From assembly GCF_026151205.1 (NCBI RefSeq), contig NW_026971794.1:1-51790 (forward strand): 51,790 nucleotides of DNA, in the 5' to 3' direction. The stretch is from Bolinopsis microptera (Eukaryota; Ctenophora; Tentaculata; Lobata; Bolinopsidae). The notes under the pieces were generated by a model that was given only the letters and a program-made list of their open reading frames with translations, was not told the DNA's origin and did not search any database. Numbering within the stretch: the stretch's first letter is position 1; each line of letters begins with the position of its first letter. This document shows positions 1 through 10,818 of the stretch, piece by piece. A program made the position numbers and the translations under genes.

Positions 1-148
1 TTAGATACGATTCGATGGATTTATATTTTGTAATCTTTTAGTATTGGTTAACTTTTTAAAAGGCTCGCCGCGAATTAAGGTGATTATGATTCAGATATTT
101 AAATGTTTCATTAATATTACAATCTTTTCTTGATTCGATTGGCTCTTA

Positions 149-657
149 CCTTACAAGACATATTTATGGCGGCCTAATTTGCGACGACCGAAATTTTGGC
201 GGTCCGAAAATATGGCGAAATTGAACAAAAACCGTCAAATTTCGGACGTCACAGAAAATAAGGGTATTTTTCATCATTTTTGTGACAGTAAGCAGTAAGG
301 AAATGTCTGAAATTCGGTAAAATCATGTTCAAACTTAGTCTGTATTAAGACTGTAAGACTTTCATGTTAGCACATACGTACATGTATTTTAATGCAAATT
401 TAAACTGTATTGCTTGACATTCAATTCGTCATTGGTGTGGTGATAATTTGTCCCAAGATGCCAGAATTTATTTATTTATTTTACTTGATATTACTTTTTA
501 GAAACAAAATAAAGCAGTGAAGGCACAGTCATTGAAATAAGCTAAAAGATAATGCGACGGATTCTATTACGACGACCGAAATTTTAGCGGTCCGAAAATA
601 TGGCGAAATGTTCGGAAAACCGCCACATTTCGTACGTTATAAATATGTCTTGTAAGG
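149..657. mobile_element. TA-flanked MITE, copy 1
   Basis: The ends are inverted: the left end reads CCTTACAAGACATATTTAT and the right end is its reverse complement. Each end abuts a TA dinucleotide (147-148 and 658-659), the target duplication expected of Tc1/mariner-type elements. Inside, a stretch of about 40 bp beginning GACGACCGAAATTTT occurs twice in the same orientation, near each end. There is no transposase reading frame, so this is a non-autonomous element. A diverged second copy lies at 43617-44050. Confidence 0.75.
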
Positions 658-659
658 TA

Positions 660-1720
660 GATGGAAACTGGAAAGTATGAAATCTCAAAGAGCACTTTAT
701 AGTACAAATTGAACATTGACATTAAATAAATTAAGTTTAAGCTATAGAGTACTAGAGTATAGAGTTTGATTTTGTGTTTTAGTATTTTACATAGTTCACG
801 AATTTTTAAGTATTATTGATTATAAAACAGGAGATGGACTATTGACACATTCTAGGCTACCAAAATTAAATATTTTCATTTTCCCATCTTTCTTTCAATT
901 AAAGGTTTTGTTTTCTAACACCAAGAACAGCCACCGTGAGTGAAGGAAGCAGCTGGGCAAAAACAGCCATGGCCCCATTTGAAATTCGGATGGTAAGTTC
1001 AAAGTGTGGTTTGGCCCCACCAGAAATATGTGCACCAAAATTTGACCAAAATCTCGCGGTTTCTAAATAGAGTGGTAGGACCTCATCGCCAGGAAAAGAA
1101 AAGAGAGGTATTGCGATGTGGTAAGACATGTAAGGACAAGAATAATATTCGCTATGTTAAGAACCACACTCATAGCTCTACGAGGGTACAGAGGAAAAAA
1201 ATGGACAGCAAATATGAGACACCACTATCAGAAGTCTCTTATAACCTCATCCCTGCCCCTATGATGGAGTAGATGTGTATATATCTGATTGTTGATATTT
1301 CATATTATATAATATTGGTAGCACTAGCAGTGCCCAGTGGACAATTTCCGTTACCTCTGTATTGTGCTCTGCCAATTGCAACACTTGAATTACTTTATTG
1401 TATATATACTGTTGTTTGGTTATTTTCTAACTATATTTCTTAGATAAAAAGAAAAGAAATCTCACGTGTTTGTAACATTTTCAAAAATACTTTCATTACT
1501 CTCAAGTAATAACTTTACCGCAGATGTACAGTTTCCAAATTATAAAATATAACACCCTTTCCTTAAGGGGGCCGGGGTCTACATATATATATGTAGTTGT
1601 TTCTGGTAGAGGGGAGTGATATCTATCAAATGCTTTTGGTCCCATGGAAAAATTTTGTTTCTCAGTAGAAATTATTGCCGGTCAAAGGTCAGCGCTTATG
1701 TGTAATTTTTAATTAATTAA
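660..1720. other. AT-rich region with one weak exon-like stretch
   Basis: No convincing gene. On the plus strand about 900-991 is open, includes SEGSSWAKTAMAPFEIRM and is followed by a strong donor (GTAAGT at 992). On the minus strand 899-1129 is open for 76 codons (ends AVLGVRKQNL). Both cannot be coding and neither has a partner exon that I could find. The rest is AT-rich with no recognisable structure. Confidence 0.2.
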
Positions 1721-2053
1721 TTTGACCAAAACCCATATCATGGGTAGAGTGTACCGCTGCCAGTGTCTCTCTTTTCCAAACAAAAGGAAATGATATTAAT
1801 TTGAATAACCGTCCGCAAATGCAAATTGATACCGAGAATGAAATCGGTCGCTCGCTTTTTCCATTCGATCACGGCTTATATTATTACAAATTGTAATAAA
1901 GCTTATTGATTGGAAAAAGCGAGCGACCGATTTCATTCTCGGTATCAATTTGCATTTGCGGACGGTTATTCAAATTAATATCATTTCCTTTTGTTTGGAA
2001 AAGAGAGACACTGGCAGCGGTACACTCTACCCATGATATGGGTTTTGGTCAAA
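1721..2053. repeat. Perfect long palindrome (142-bp arms, 49-bp loop)
   Basis: Bases 1721-1862 are, as far as I can read, exactly the reverse complement of 1912-2053. The loop (1863-1911) contains a smaller palindrome, TTACAAATTGTAA. The outer ends read TTTGACCAAAACCCAT and its complement. The 66-codon open frame at 1906-2106 lies on one arm and is judged a by-product. It may be a foldback MITE, or a template-switch artefact of sequencing or assembly, because no mismatch has accumulated between the arms. Confidence 0.85.
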
Positions 2054-3540
2054 TATCATCTCTTTTTGATTATAATGTCAGGATAATTTACAAAGCCGAA
2101 ATGTAAACTCATAACTTCATTCATATTTATATTAATAAATAGGAGGTAATTTCATCGATTTCGAAATTTTACCTGACTGAATATGGCACTTTTTACTCAT
2201 TCAAGTTGGCATTAAATTCATATATAATGCCATTTAAATATCGTGGGAAAGCAGAATTTATTCGAAATCACGAATGAGCAAAATTCTCACCTTTCGCACG
2301 TGCAAACTTTGAGCGGACGTTGCGTGCGCATACAATATTGAATCACCGTAAATTTTTGCATAGCAGTATTTTATATATAGTTTAATAAGCATGCAAAGTT
2401 TCAGAAGATTTCATATAGAACTTGGATCACAACGGGACTCCAAAGTTGATAAAAATGGTGAAAACAGCAATTTTCAGTAATTTTAGCAATTTTCTATCAA
2501 TTTGGGCGTGTCCCCACGTGTGCAACTTTTCGATTTCCAACTTTAAAACTATCCTATAACACAATTTAGACCTTTAAAAAGCAAAATTAAGCTCCACAAC
2601 TCAAGGGATGGCCCAACACCAGAGAATACTAATTCACAACTTTTGTGTTTTTATAAAATTATTCTTCAAAAAAGCACTTACTTCAATAGCGAATATCTTT
2701 ATGAAGGAGCAAAGTAAGAAACTTTTCCGGTAGATTTTCAGAATGCTTGAACAATTATCTAAGATGAAAATGTCCTCAGATTTTGAATAAAATTACTCCT
2801 TAATGGTTTAAAATCGATTTGAAAAGTTATTACTTTGTCAAAAATCAAGTTTTAAAAACACCTAATTTGATAACGTCATCAAGTGATGATGATGAAGATA
2901 AATTATTTTTTGATATAATGTAAACTAAAGTATAAACAATTATCTTTAAAACCTGTGGTTCGAAATGACTGTATCTTTTATACTATTGGATCTACAGACA
3001 CTTAAATGTAGGCTATAATTGACTATAATTGACTGCAAAAGCGTCTATACTATACTTCACGACAATCTGTTGTAAAACAGGGGTTCCAGAAAACCCACTT
3101 CCCGATACTCCTGAAACATGAAATTTTTTTTGCAGTCGATTTGGACAAGGTCTAGACGCCCTGCAAAGTTTCAGATCTCTAACTCAATTTTAACATGGTT
3201 TTTAAGGCACCTGAATATGGCGATTTTGGGTTTTTTACCTAATTTCGTATAACATGCTGGCGCGTATTTTGCGCAAATTTCTTAAAAACCTCCACATAAC
3301 TATTTCTTATTCCTGTCATCTTTAACATTGAATTAGAATGTTTTGAACTTAAATATACCTGCTGAACTACTTTCGATGAGTCTTAATGCCTGGAAAACAA
3401 TAAAGGGGATATACTAGTATAGGGGTAAATAGTATTGTGAATATAAGGGCGACGGTAATGCTTACCAGCATTGTGATTATATATGCATGTCATGTGGCGT
3501 AGCCGTAAACAGTAAGTTAAAATAATTTAATTTAATTAAT
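2054..3540. other. AT-rich intergenic sequence, no gene seen
   Basis: No exon, RNA gene or clear transposon end could be recognised. The text is AT-rich with scattered homopolymer runs, and open frames are short. Confidence 0.5.
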
Positions 3541-3830
3541 TTAATACGGCTGTTCTAGCGTGGATTCTAATCCGATAGGATTACGCCATTCCTGGTTGGA
3601 CGACGTTCGCTGTCCTAGGGCGATCCTATCGCATTTCAGATCGTCGTCCGATCGCTCCCGATCGCTAGGCGCTCGCGGCTCGGATTTTATTTTTGAGAGG
3701 CGATAGGATAGAAAAATCCGAGAGCCTAGCTCTAGGATTTTACGTTTCCGAGAGGTGTGCTCTCGGATTTATGTTTCCGAGAGGTGTGCTCTCGGATTCA
3801 TCATTTCCGGGAGATAAAATGCGTGTTGCG
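3541..3830. repeat. Element end with repeated GATAGGAT and TTTCCGAGAGG motifs
   Basis: Starts with TTAATACGGCTGT, followed by GGATTCTAATCCGATAGGAT. From about 3736 a 28-bp unit containing TTTCCGAGAGGTGTGCTCTC repeats about two and a half times. The beginning matches, in reverse complement, the sequence around 32320-32384 (TAATCCTATC, TTAGAATCC, ACAGCCGTGTTAA), so the two are probably copies of one dispersed family. The family is unnamed here. Confidence 0.45.
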
Positions 3831-3965
3831 CGTTTCCGAACTCAAATAAAATTCCATCGAGATCGAAAACATGAAAAAAAAAATTTAAAATATTAACTTT
3901 TAGTATGTTTTCATTCTTCCGTAAAATTAATGAGAAAATATATAGAAGCAAAATTCATCATCATT

Positions 3966-4034
3966 GGATACGGCCATACTCGGTTGAAAACACCCCATCT
4001 CGTTCGATCCGGAAGTTAAGCAACTGCAGGCCGG
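3966..4034 (+). rRNA. 5S rRNA gene, 5' half (interrupted)
   Basis: Reads GGATACGGCCATACTCGGTT and continues through the conserved GAAGTTAAGCAACTGC to CCGG at 4034. This is the 5' 69 nt of a eukaryotic 5S rRNA. GGATACGGC can pair with GCCGTATCC of the 3' half at 7395-7403 to form the terminal helix. A 3.3-kb foldback element follows immediately, so the gene is split at about nucleotide 69, inside the internal Pol III promoter between the A-box and C-box regions. It is unlikely to make functional 5S RNA. Confidence 0.88.
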
Positions 4035-7000
4035 TAGTAAGGGGAAAAGTGGTCGATTTAAGGGTTCCGTTGGATTTGAATGTTCACAAGGATTTCTCAA
4101 CGGAATATGGTAGTTAGGACCCCTACGAACATAATTAGACTTGTCACCAATTTTGTATCTCACGGAAACACCTCTTTTTACCACTTTTTACCACCTTCTT
4201 ACCACCTTTCTGGTTTGCCAAATATCTTTAGTTGTGAACGTCGTAGAAGGTTGCAAATTAATCGAGGATGTTCATCTCATCAAAGAGAAAAACTTTTGTT
4301 AGAAAACTTTTTACGTTGGATAATCAGCTAATTGGATAATTACCAATTAGCTAATTACCAAAAAAAGTGAAAATTTTTTATTGGCTCAGAATGATTGAAA
4401 TCGTTTGAAACACGGAGAAATGTAGTTTTTAGAAAAACTTCAAAAATTGTTCACTTAAAAATTTTTTCGAGACTTGAAAAAAAGTTTGAAAATTTAAAAA
4501 TATATTATTCCGCCAAAAGTGATCGAATTGCATGAAACGTGGATAAAATGCTTTGGAGAAAAACTTCGAAGATTTCTAGATTAGGGAATACTAAAATCAT
4601 CAATATTTGAAGTTGGAGTTCAGTAAATCTCGACATATTTTATTAATTAGGAATAGCTCAGCGGAAAGGGCTGAACCTGAAAAAGGTTAACCACACAATA
4701 TTAGAGTTTCATAACTAATTACAATACAGCTTTATCAAATTCCACATAAAGAAACAGCACAAAAAGACCATTTAAGATCGAACCGATTTTACCTGCTGTA
4801 CTATCATTTTATTGATTTCAATGATCAAAACCTCTGTACCGTCAATCTTGCCAATCTATACCGGGTATCTGAATGTACCGGACCTCTTATTTACCTCTAT
4901 AATTAGACCCAGTTGTGCAAGAAATGCGATTTCTCACAGGAGTTTCTTTTAGTTTTAACTGTGCACTTTTTGTCACTCTCGCAAGAGGCCCGGTATTATA
5001 GGTAGTATAGGAAGCGAGTGTAAATATACCTTCCATCATCCACTGTGGCTTTATTGTATTGTGAATGCGCATGCCGCTTCGTTTGTTATGCCATATACCT
5101 CAAATAATCCCCATATCTCATTGCCAGGGTCGAGATAGAGCTGGAGATAGCATCGAGAGGTTGCTAGAAATAGCTAGATTTAGAGTAAGAACTGATGGTA
5201 GCTGGGTGGTGCTAGCATGGATGTAGCAGAACGTAGCTACACGGGGTTTCATTGGAGTTGGTTATTTTAATGGCCAAAGAGTGCCGGAACTAAAGTTACT
5301 TAAGATTGCAGTTGAGGGGAAGTGTAAACCACGGTGTAGTCAAGGACACAGAGCTACAGTGCAGGAGTACTACAAAAGAACAGTGCAAGTGATACAGTCT
5401 GCAACAGTAAAACGCCGAAGGAGATAAGATTGTGGCTGCAGAGGAGGAGAGGAGCAGGAACCTGATTGTGTTGGTTGAAAGAAGAGGAGGAAGGAGGGTT
5501 TCCTGCTCAGGTATTTTTGGAAGAGGTGGGGTGAGAACTTATACCCAAGCGACAAGGGTGGGCTGAAAGCGACCAGGTACAGCTATCCGACCTATTAAGA
5601 TCACCGTCCTGAGCTTAACAGCCTTTCATCAGAATCTGATGAAAACAGAAGGACTGACCCACCCTTTTTAGATACAACGAAACCCTTCATATAAATCGAC
5701 TTTTCCGCATGAATTACTTCATGGTATCTTCTTATCAAGGCTACAGACCTTGCCGTACCGGATTTATTGATCGAAGTGAGTCTCTTTAGCCCTCTTCTTC
5801 TTTAGAGCTTTAGGTTAGTGATCAAACTCTTCGCTACTCGCTCTTCACTGGATCTATCAGGACAGATTCACATCTTTTTAGGTCTCAACCAGCCTTAGTT
5901 TTCCTGTTTTCATCATGTAGTACGTTCTGCTACCTCCATTTTAGCACCACCCAGCTTCCATCAGTTCACTCTAAGTCTAGCTTTGTCGGCGTTTTACTGT
6001 TGCAGACTGTATCACTTGCACTGTTCTTTTGCAGTACTCCTGCACTGTAGCTCTGTGTCCCTGACTCCACCGTGGTTTACACTGCCCCTCAACTGCAATC
6101 CTAAGTAACTTTAGTTCCGGCACTCTTTGGCCATTAAAATAACCAACTCCAATGAAACCCCGTGTAGCTACGTTCTGCTACATCCATGCTAGCACCACCC
6201 AGCTACCACCAGTTTACTCTAAATCTAGCTATTTCTAGCAACCTCTCGATGCTATCTCCAGCTCTATCCCGACCCTGGCAATGAGATATAGGGATTATTT
6301 GAGGTATATGGCATAACAAACGAAGCGGCATGCGCATTCACAATACAATAAAGCCACAGTGGATGATGGAAGGTATATTTACACTCGCTTCCTATACCCC
6401 CTATAATACCGGGCCTCTTGCGAGAGTGACAAAAAGTGCACAGTTAAAACTAAAAGAAACTCCTGTGAGAAATCGCATTTCTGGGTTTACTTTTAATTAT
6501 AGGGGTGAATAAGAGGTCCGGTACATTCAGATACTCGGTATAGATTGGCAAGATTGACGGTACAGAGGTTTTGATCATTGAAATCCATAAAATGATAGTA
6601 CAGCAGGTAAAATCGGTTCGATCTTAAATGGTCCTTTTGTGCTGTTTCTTTATGTAGAATTTGATAAAGCTGTATTGTAATTAGTTATGAAACTCTAATA
6701 TTGTGTGGTTAACCTTTTTCAGGTTCAGCCCTTTCCGCTAAGCTATTCCTAATTAATAAAATATGTCGAGATTTACTGAACTCCAACTTCAAATATTGAT
6801 GATTTTAGTATTCCCCAATCTAAAATCTTCGAAGTTTTTCTGCAAAGCATTTTATTTACGTTTCATGCAATTCGATCACTTTTGGCGGAATAATATATTT
6901 TCAAATTTTCAAATTTTTTTTAAGTCTCGAAAAAATTTTTAAGTGAACAATTTTTGAAGTTTTTCTAAAAACTACATTTCTCCGTGTTTCAAACGATTTT

Positions 7001-7352
7001 AATCATTCTGAGCCAATAAAAAATTTTCAATTTTTTTGGTAATTAGCTAATTGGTAATTATCCAATTAGCTGATTATTCAACGTAAAAAGTTTTCTAACA
7101 AAAGTTTTTCTCTTTGATGAGATGAACATCCTCGATTAATTTGCAACCTTCTACGACGTTCCCAACTAAAGATATTTGGCAAACCAGAAAGGTGGTAAGA
7201 AAGTGGTAAAAAGTGGTAAAAAGAGGTGTTTCCGTGAGATACAAAATTGGTGACAAGTCTAATTATGTTCTTAGGGGTCCTAACTACCATATTCCGTTGA
7301 GAAATCCTTGTGAACATTCAAATCCAACGGAATGCCACTTTTCCCCTTACTA
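4035..7352. mobile_element. 3.3-kb foldback element inserted in the 5S rRNA gene
   Basis: The outer ends are TAGTAAGGGGAAAAGTGG and its reverse complement. The left arm (4035 to about 5417) and right arm (about 5988-7352) are inverted copies roughly 1.37 kb long, nearly identical with scattered substitutions and small indels. The spacer (about 5418-5987) carries a partial extra copy of arm sequence at 5925-5990, in the right-arm orientation. The triplet CGG flanks both ends in the 5S gene (4032-4034 and 7353-7355), consistent with a 3-bp target duplication. Short open frames are mirrored in both arms, but there is no transposase. The superfamily is not assigned. Confidence 0.85.
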
Positions 7353-7403
7353 CGGGTTAGTGCTTGGATGGGTGACCGGCTGGGAATTCCCGGTGCCGTA
7401 TCC
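7353..7403 (+). rRNA. 5S rRNA gene, 3' half (interrupted)
   Basis: Reads CGGGTTAGTGCTTGGATGGG then TGACCGGCTGGGAATTCCCGGTGCCGTATCC, the conserved C-box region and 3' end of 5S rRNA. TTTT at 7404-7407 is a Pol III terminator. Joined to the 5' half with one CGG removed, the gene would be about 117 nt, close to the normal 119-121. Confidence 0.88.
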
Positions 7404-7407
7404 TTTT

Positions 7408-8410
7408 GTTATATTTCCGAAGAATTGTTTTACTGAACAGAAGAAATTGTGTATGGCTTTTTCAGAATTGCAGTGGTTATTAAGAATAGCATTTTATCCT
7501 TAGCAATATAGTCTATGTTCAAACGCAAGGAAATGTTTCCAAATGTCAGAATAACATGGCTTAGAATAGCTACAAAGTTTTGTCTGAAAGTGAAAGGGCT
7601 TAGTTGTTTCATTCTAAGATCTATCTGAAACATTCTGCCAGGGGGTAGGAAGCGGGGGGCAGGGGGGGCCATCGCCCCCCTTACCTGAGGACCCCAGGCT
7701 ATTATGTTCATTAACATAGCCTGGTGAGACTGAACCCTCTAATACGCGCAGGTCTCTCGGACGGGCGCGTTTTTGCGCGTGGAATGCTGAGCGCGCAAAA
7801 TATATGTTTTGTAATGATAATCGCATATCGGTAGACCTTTTAAAAGCAGTATGTGACAGAGTGGCAACAAGCCGACAAGCGACATGTTGTAAGTTACTAG
7901 TGCGGTAGCGTTGTGATACTTTATGAAGTTTCTCATTTGTTTTGGTCAATTTGCAATTGCAATTGCAATCCCGAACTTTGACGGATCAAAGGTTTCATGA
8001 TGGTATAACTAGTATTACTATTACTGAATTGTTAATGATCACACGACAACTCGCCTAGCATTCCACACCAAAAACGCGACCAATGTCATTCCACCATATT
8101 ATATATCAATCGTGTTAAAGAACACAAAAGCCGGAGGTCTAAAGGTTAATACAATCAAGTGGAAAAAGGTGGTAGACATATCACAGAATTTATGTCAACT
8201 TTCATATTTTAATCATTTTATTACATAATTTAAAGATCATATTCTAATAATTTTATTACATAATTTAAAGAGAACGGTTAATAATGGAGTCATTCGTAAA
8301 CTATTGACAAATAGCTATTCACGAGAGTGCTCAGTTCACAGTTGTCAGTGCTATAGCCAGTACCATTACCAAATACACAAATCACTCAGAATATTTTCAG
8401 CTTTAACTTA
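7408..8410. other. Unassigned sequence with one transposon-like end
   Basis: A GC-rich patch at 7639-7695 is followed by TTACCTGAGGACCCCAGGCT (7681-7700). That motif recurs inverted at 20699-20719. A small hairpin (CCAGGCTAT with ATAGCCTGG) lies at about 7693-7724. Overlapping short open frames on the minus strand (7430-7949) have no recognisable motifs and are not called as genes. Confidence 0.35.
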
Positions 8411-8528
8411 CCCGGGGACCCCGGGCTTTGTGTTCTCAAACACAGTAGTTATATTAATATTAGATTTTAGTAAATATGCTTGATTCATGACTGATACGTG
8501 TATGAAAACCTAAAACGGGGTCCCCAGG
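8411..8528. mobile_element. Short TA-flanked MITE
   Basis: The ends are CCCGGGGACCCCG and CGGGGTCCCCAGG, imperfect inverted repeats, each abutting TA (8409-8410 and 8529-8530). It is about 118 bp long and non-coding. It appears related to the CCTGAGGACCCCAGG ends at 7684 and 20704-20718. Confidence 0.5.
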
Positions 8529-8530
8529 TA

Positions 8531-8940
8531 CTCAATCGATTAGATATGTAAAAGATTCCGATACGAGGGATTATCATACCTCATGCTAGCTATGCATTTT
8601 CGTATGATACAGAATGACATTAACTGCGGAGCACCGTACTGAGTTTCTACAACAAGGTCTACACTAAACTGAAACAGTAAACATGTGAAGATGATTGATC
8701 ACTCAGTACTCGACCAACTGCACGTAGCATACTTTAACACGTACTACTTCAAGTAGTCCTTAGAGACTATTAAAAATCTAAACCCAAATTAGAGTGTAGA
8801 ACGTATGTTGAAAACCATTACCCGTACGACTACGACAAATTATACCAACATCCTTATTTGGTCATTATAAAGAGGTTCATAAAAGGAAAACATATCCAAA
8901 TAATTTTTTATCAATTAAGATAATTTTACGTTCATAAGGC
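8531..8940. other. AT-rich spacer
   Basis: No coding, RNA or transposon feature could be recognised. Confidence 0.4.
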
Positions 8941-9950
8941 TCAAAGAGTTTGTTGGCCTATTCTTGCTGCAAGGAGAGCTCTTCGCTCTAGAGGTAGGTC
9001 TTTATCAAACAAGGATTGTGGGACGAGCTTTTCAGTCAGGTCCATGTTTGCCTCTTCAGGACTGCCGTGGTGATGGCTGATACTATGTCCACACTCTTGT
9101 ACCTTTGAAGACTCTGTAACAAACGGGTGTCGGCGGAGGCTGTAGAACCAAGCTCTCAAATAAACGAAGACAACAAAGTGAGCCATCTTCTGCACGTTTC
9201 TCTTCTTCGTACAGTGAATTGGTATCTAGTGAAGAAAAGCCATCTTCATAATGTAGAATGTAGATGGACTTAGCCATCCATCTGGCATGGTGGTCAGCTC
9301 CAGGTCTTTGTATCTGGAAGACGTATCCTTTCTTCATATCTATGCTTTCTCTATGGATTAGTTTAGCAAGCTCTAGGAATTCCTTGTAATGTTCTGGGCT
9401 GGTTGTTGAGTTGACGGATGTGATTAATAAAGGATAGAATATCTCCTACGTCGTTCCTTTAGCGCGTAGGGATATCGGGAAGGACGATGTTCTGCAGATC
9501 GATTCCCAGGAGGTCTTCATGATCTTGAAGAGGGTTACTTCGAGTGATATTGTGTCACCGAACAGTTGCTTGGAGGCAGATCCTCTTACAAGCTCCGCCT
9601 CCAGGACGTGATGTCTGCAGGCCATCCAGAGGATCTGTCGATTGAGGACCTGCTGAAGAGAAGTACATGCTCTTTTGTGAACTCCAGTATTGGATGATGT
9701 CGTATCAAATCCAACGGCTATTATTTTATCTGCTAGGTCCGGTCGTCGAGAATCTTCTTCACTTTGTCTGCTTCGTCCTAGTCCTTTTAGACTGGAGAGT
9801 AACTAGTCGTACAGATTGCGAGTATCTTGTTCTCCTCCTCTTGTACTAGGACCATAGCCAGTCTGTTTACTTTACTAAACCCTCCGAGGTCTGTTTTCGT
9901 CAAAATTTATCTGTCTGACATCAGAGGTAAAGTCTCTTTTTATCTTTGCT
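8941..9950 (-). pseudogene. Transposase-like relic with CRHH motif
   Basis: Reading the minus strand across several frames gives ordered fragments of one protein: TSDVRQINFDENRPRRV, VNRLAMVLVQEEENKILAIC, DEADKVKKILDDR, ADKIIAVGFDTTSSNTGVHK, LWMACRHHVLEAEL, GADHHARWMAKSIYIL, KMAHFVVFVYLRAWF and LTEKLVPQSLFDKDLP, ending at a stop at 8941. Frameshifts near 9215 and 9470, and stop codons near 9730, 9795 and 9885, break the frame, so it is a pseudogene. From memory, the FDTTSSNTG and CRHH arrangement recurs in many uncharacterised repeat-encoded proteins of invertebrates. It resembles the second catalytic Asp and CxxH of hAT-type DDE transposases; that assignment is inference. No matching terminal repeats were found around it. 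Confidence 0.6.
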
Positions 9951-10810
9951 GCTTACTCTGATCGGACTGTGACAACGTTCAGTGGACTTTGAGAGGGAAA
10001 ACTGCTTCATATCCCCGTGTCTCCACTGAGCAGTGAGATGCAGTGTCTCCTCAAACCGTCACTGAGGGAAAGAAAATAAGCTACTACGTGTGAAAATGAG
10101 GAGAAAATGTTCAACTTCTATCATGAAATTACCAAATTAACAAATCTGATTCATTTCTAATCAAAGATGAATATGCAAGGCGGCTTTTAGTTTTAACAAC
10201 CAGGGTTTAAGCCAGGAAGGATAGTTTTATTTTAAAATAATGTATACCTGATTTTTAGAGATACAACTGCAGCCAAGACTGATATCAAGACGATTGAACT
10301 CCGCAAATTTCTGGCCAGAAATAGATCATCTTTCATTATTGTAGATCAGCTCCTGAAAAATAGGTGTGCGTTTAGAAATCTATTTAGAATTTATAAGCTA
10401 AGTCTTATAATATTCCAGTTACGTGGGATGAGTTGCATGGGTACAAATTGTCGGAAAAGTGATTGATTACGTAATATAAAGTGGTTATGTAATATACAAA
10501 CAAACATAAACACAAATTCATGGGATAAGTGCGTGGCTGTATTAATTGACGTTGAATGATCCATGTTACGTGTCATATGGAATGTGGTATCTTGAAAATT
10601 CCCAACACGTTTGGGATGTAAAATAAACTGTGTCCTTAACAGTGAACATTCTTTTTAAATTTTTGACGGAAATTACCAGTAAGTGAAGAAAAAATAAAAC
10701 ATTGTAACCCAAATATCAACTACCGTCTTCAACCGGCGAAGTTTTTCTTTCTCTTAGTAGGGGTGAGCGATTGAAGGGGTGATAGAGGTGGTAGCGTAAC
10801 TAAGTCTAAA
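9951..10810. other. Spacer, possibly upstream remnant of the pseudogene
   Basis: The first few tens of bases may continue the N-terminal part of the decayed transposase-like gene. The remainder is AT-rich and shows no gene. Confidence 0.3.
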
Positions 10811-10818
10811 GGGTCGAT

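Noticed and set aside
1906-2106. 66-codon frame over the palindrome
   Set aside because: It lies on one arm of a perfect inverted repeat and has no independent coding evidence.
4648-4690. tRNA-like A-box (TAGCTCAGCGG) in the foldback arm
   Set aside because: No matching B-box on the same strand at the right distance; GGTTCGATC occurs only on the opposite strand about 130 bp away. No cloverleaf could be drawn.
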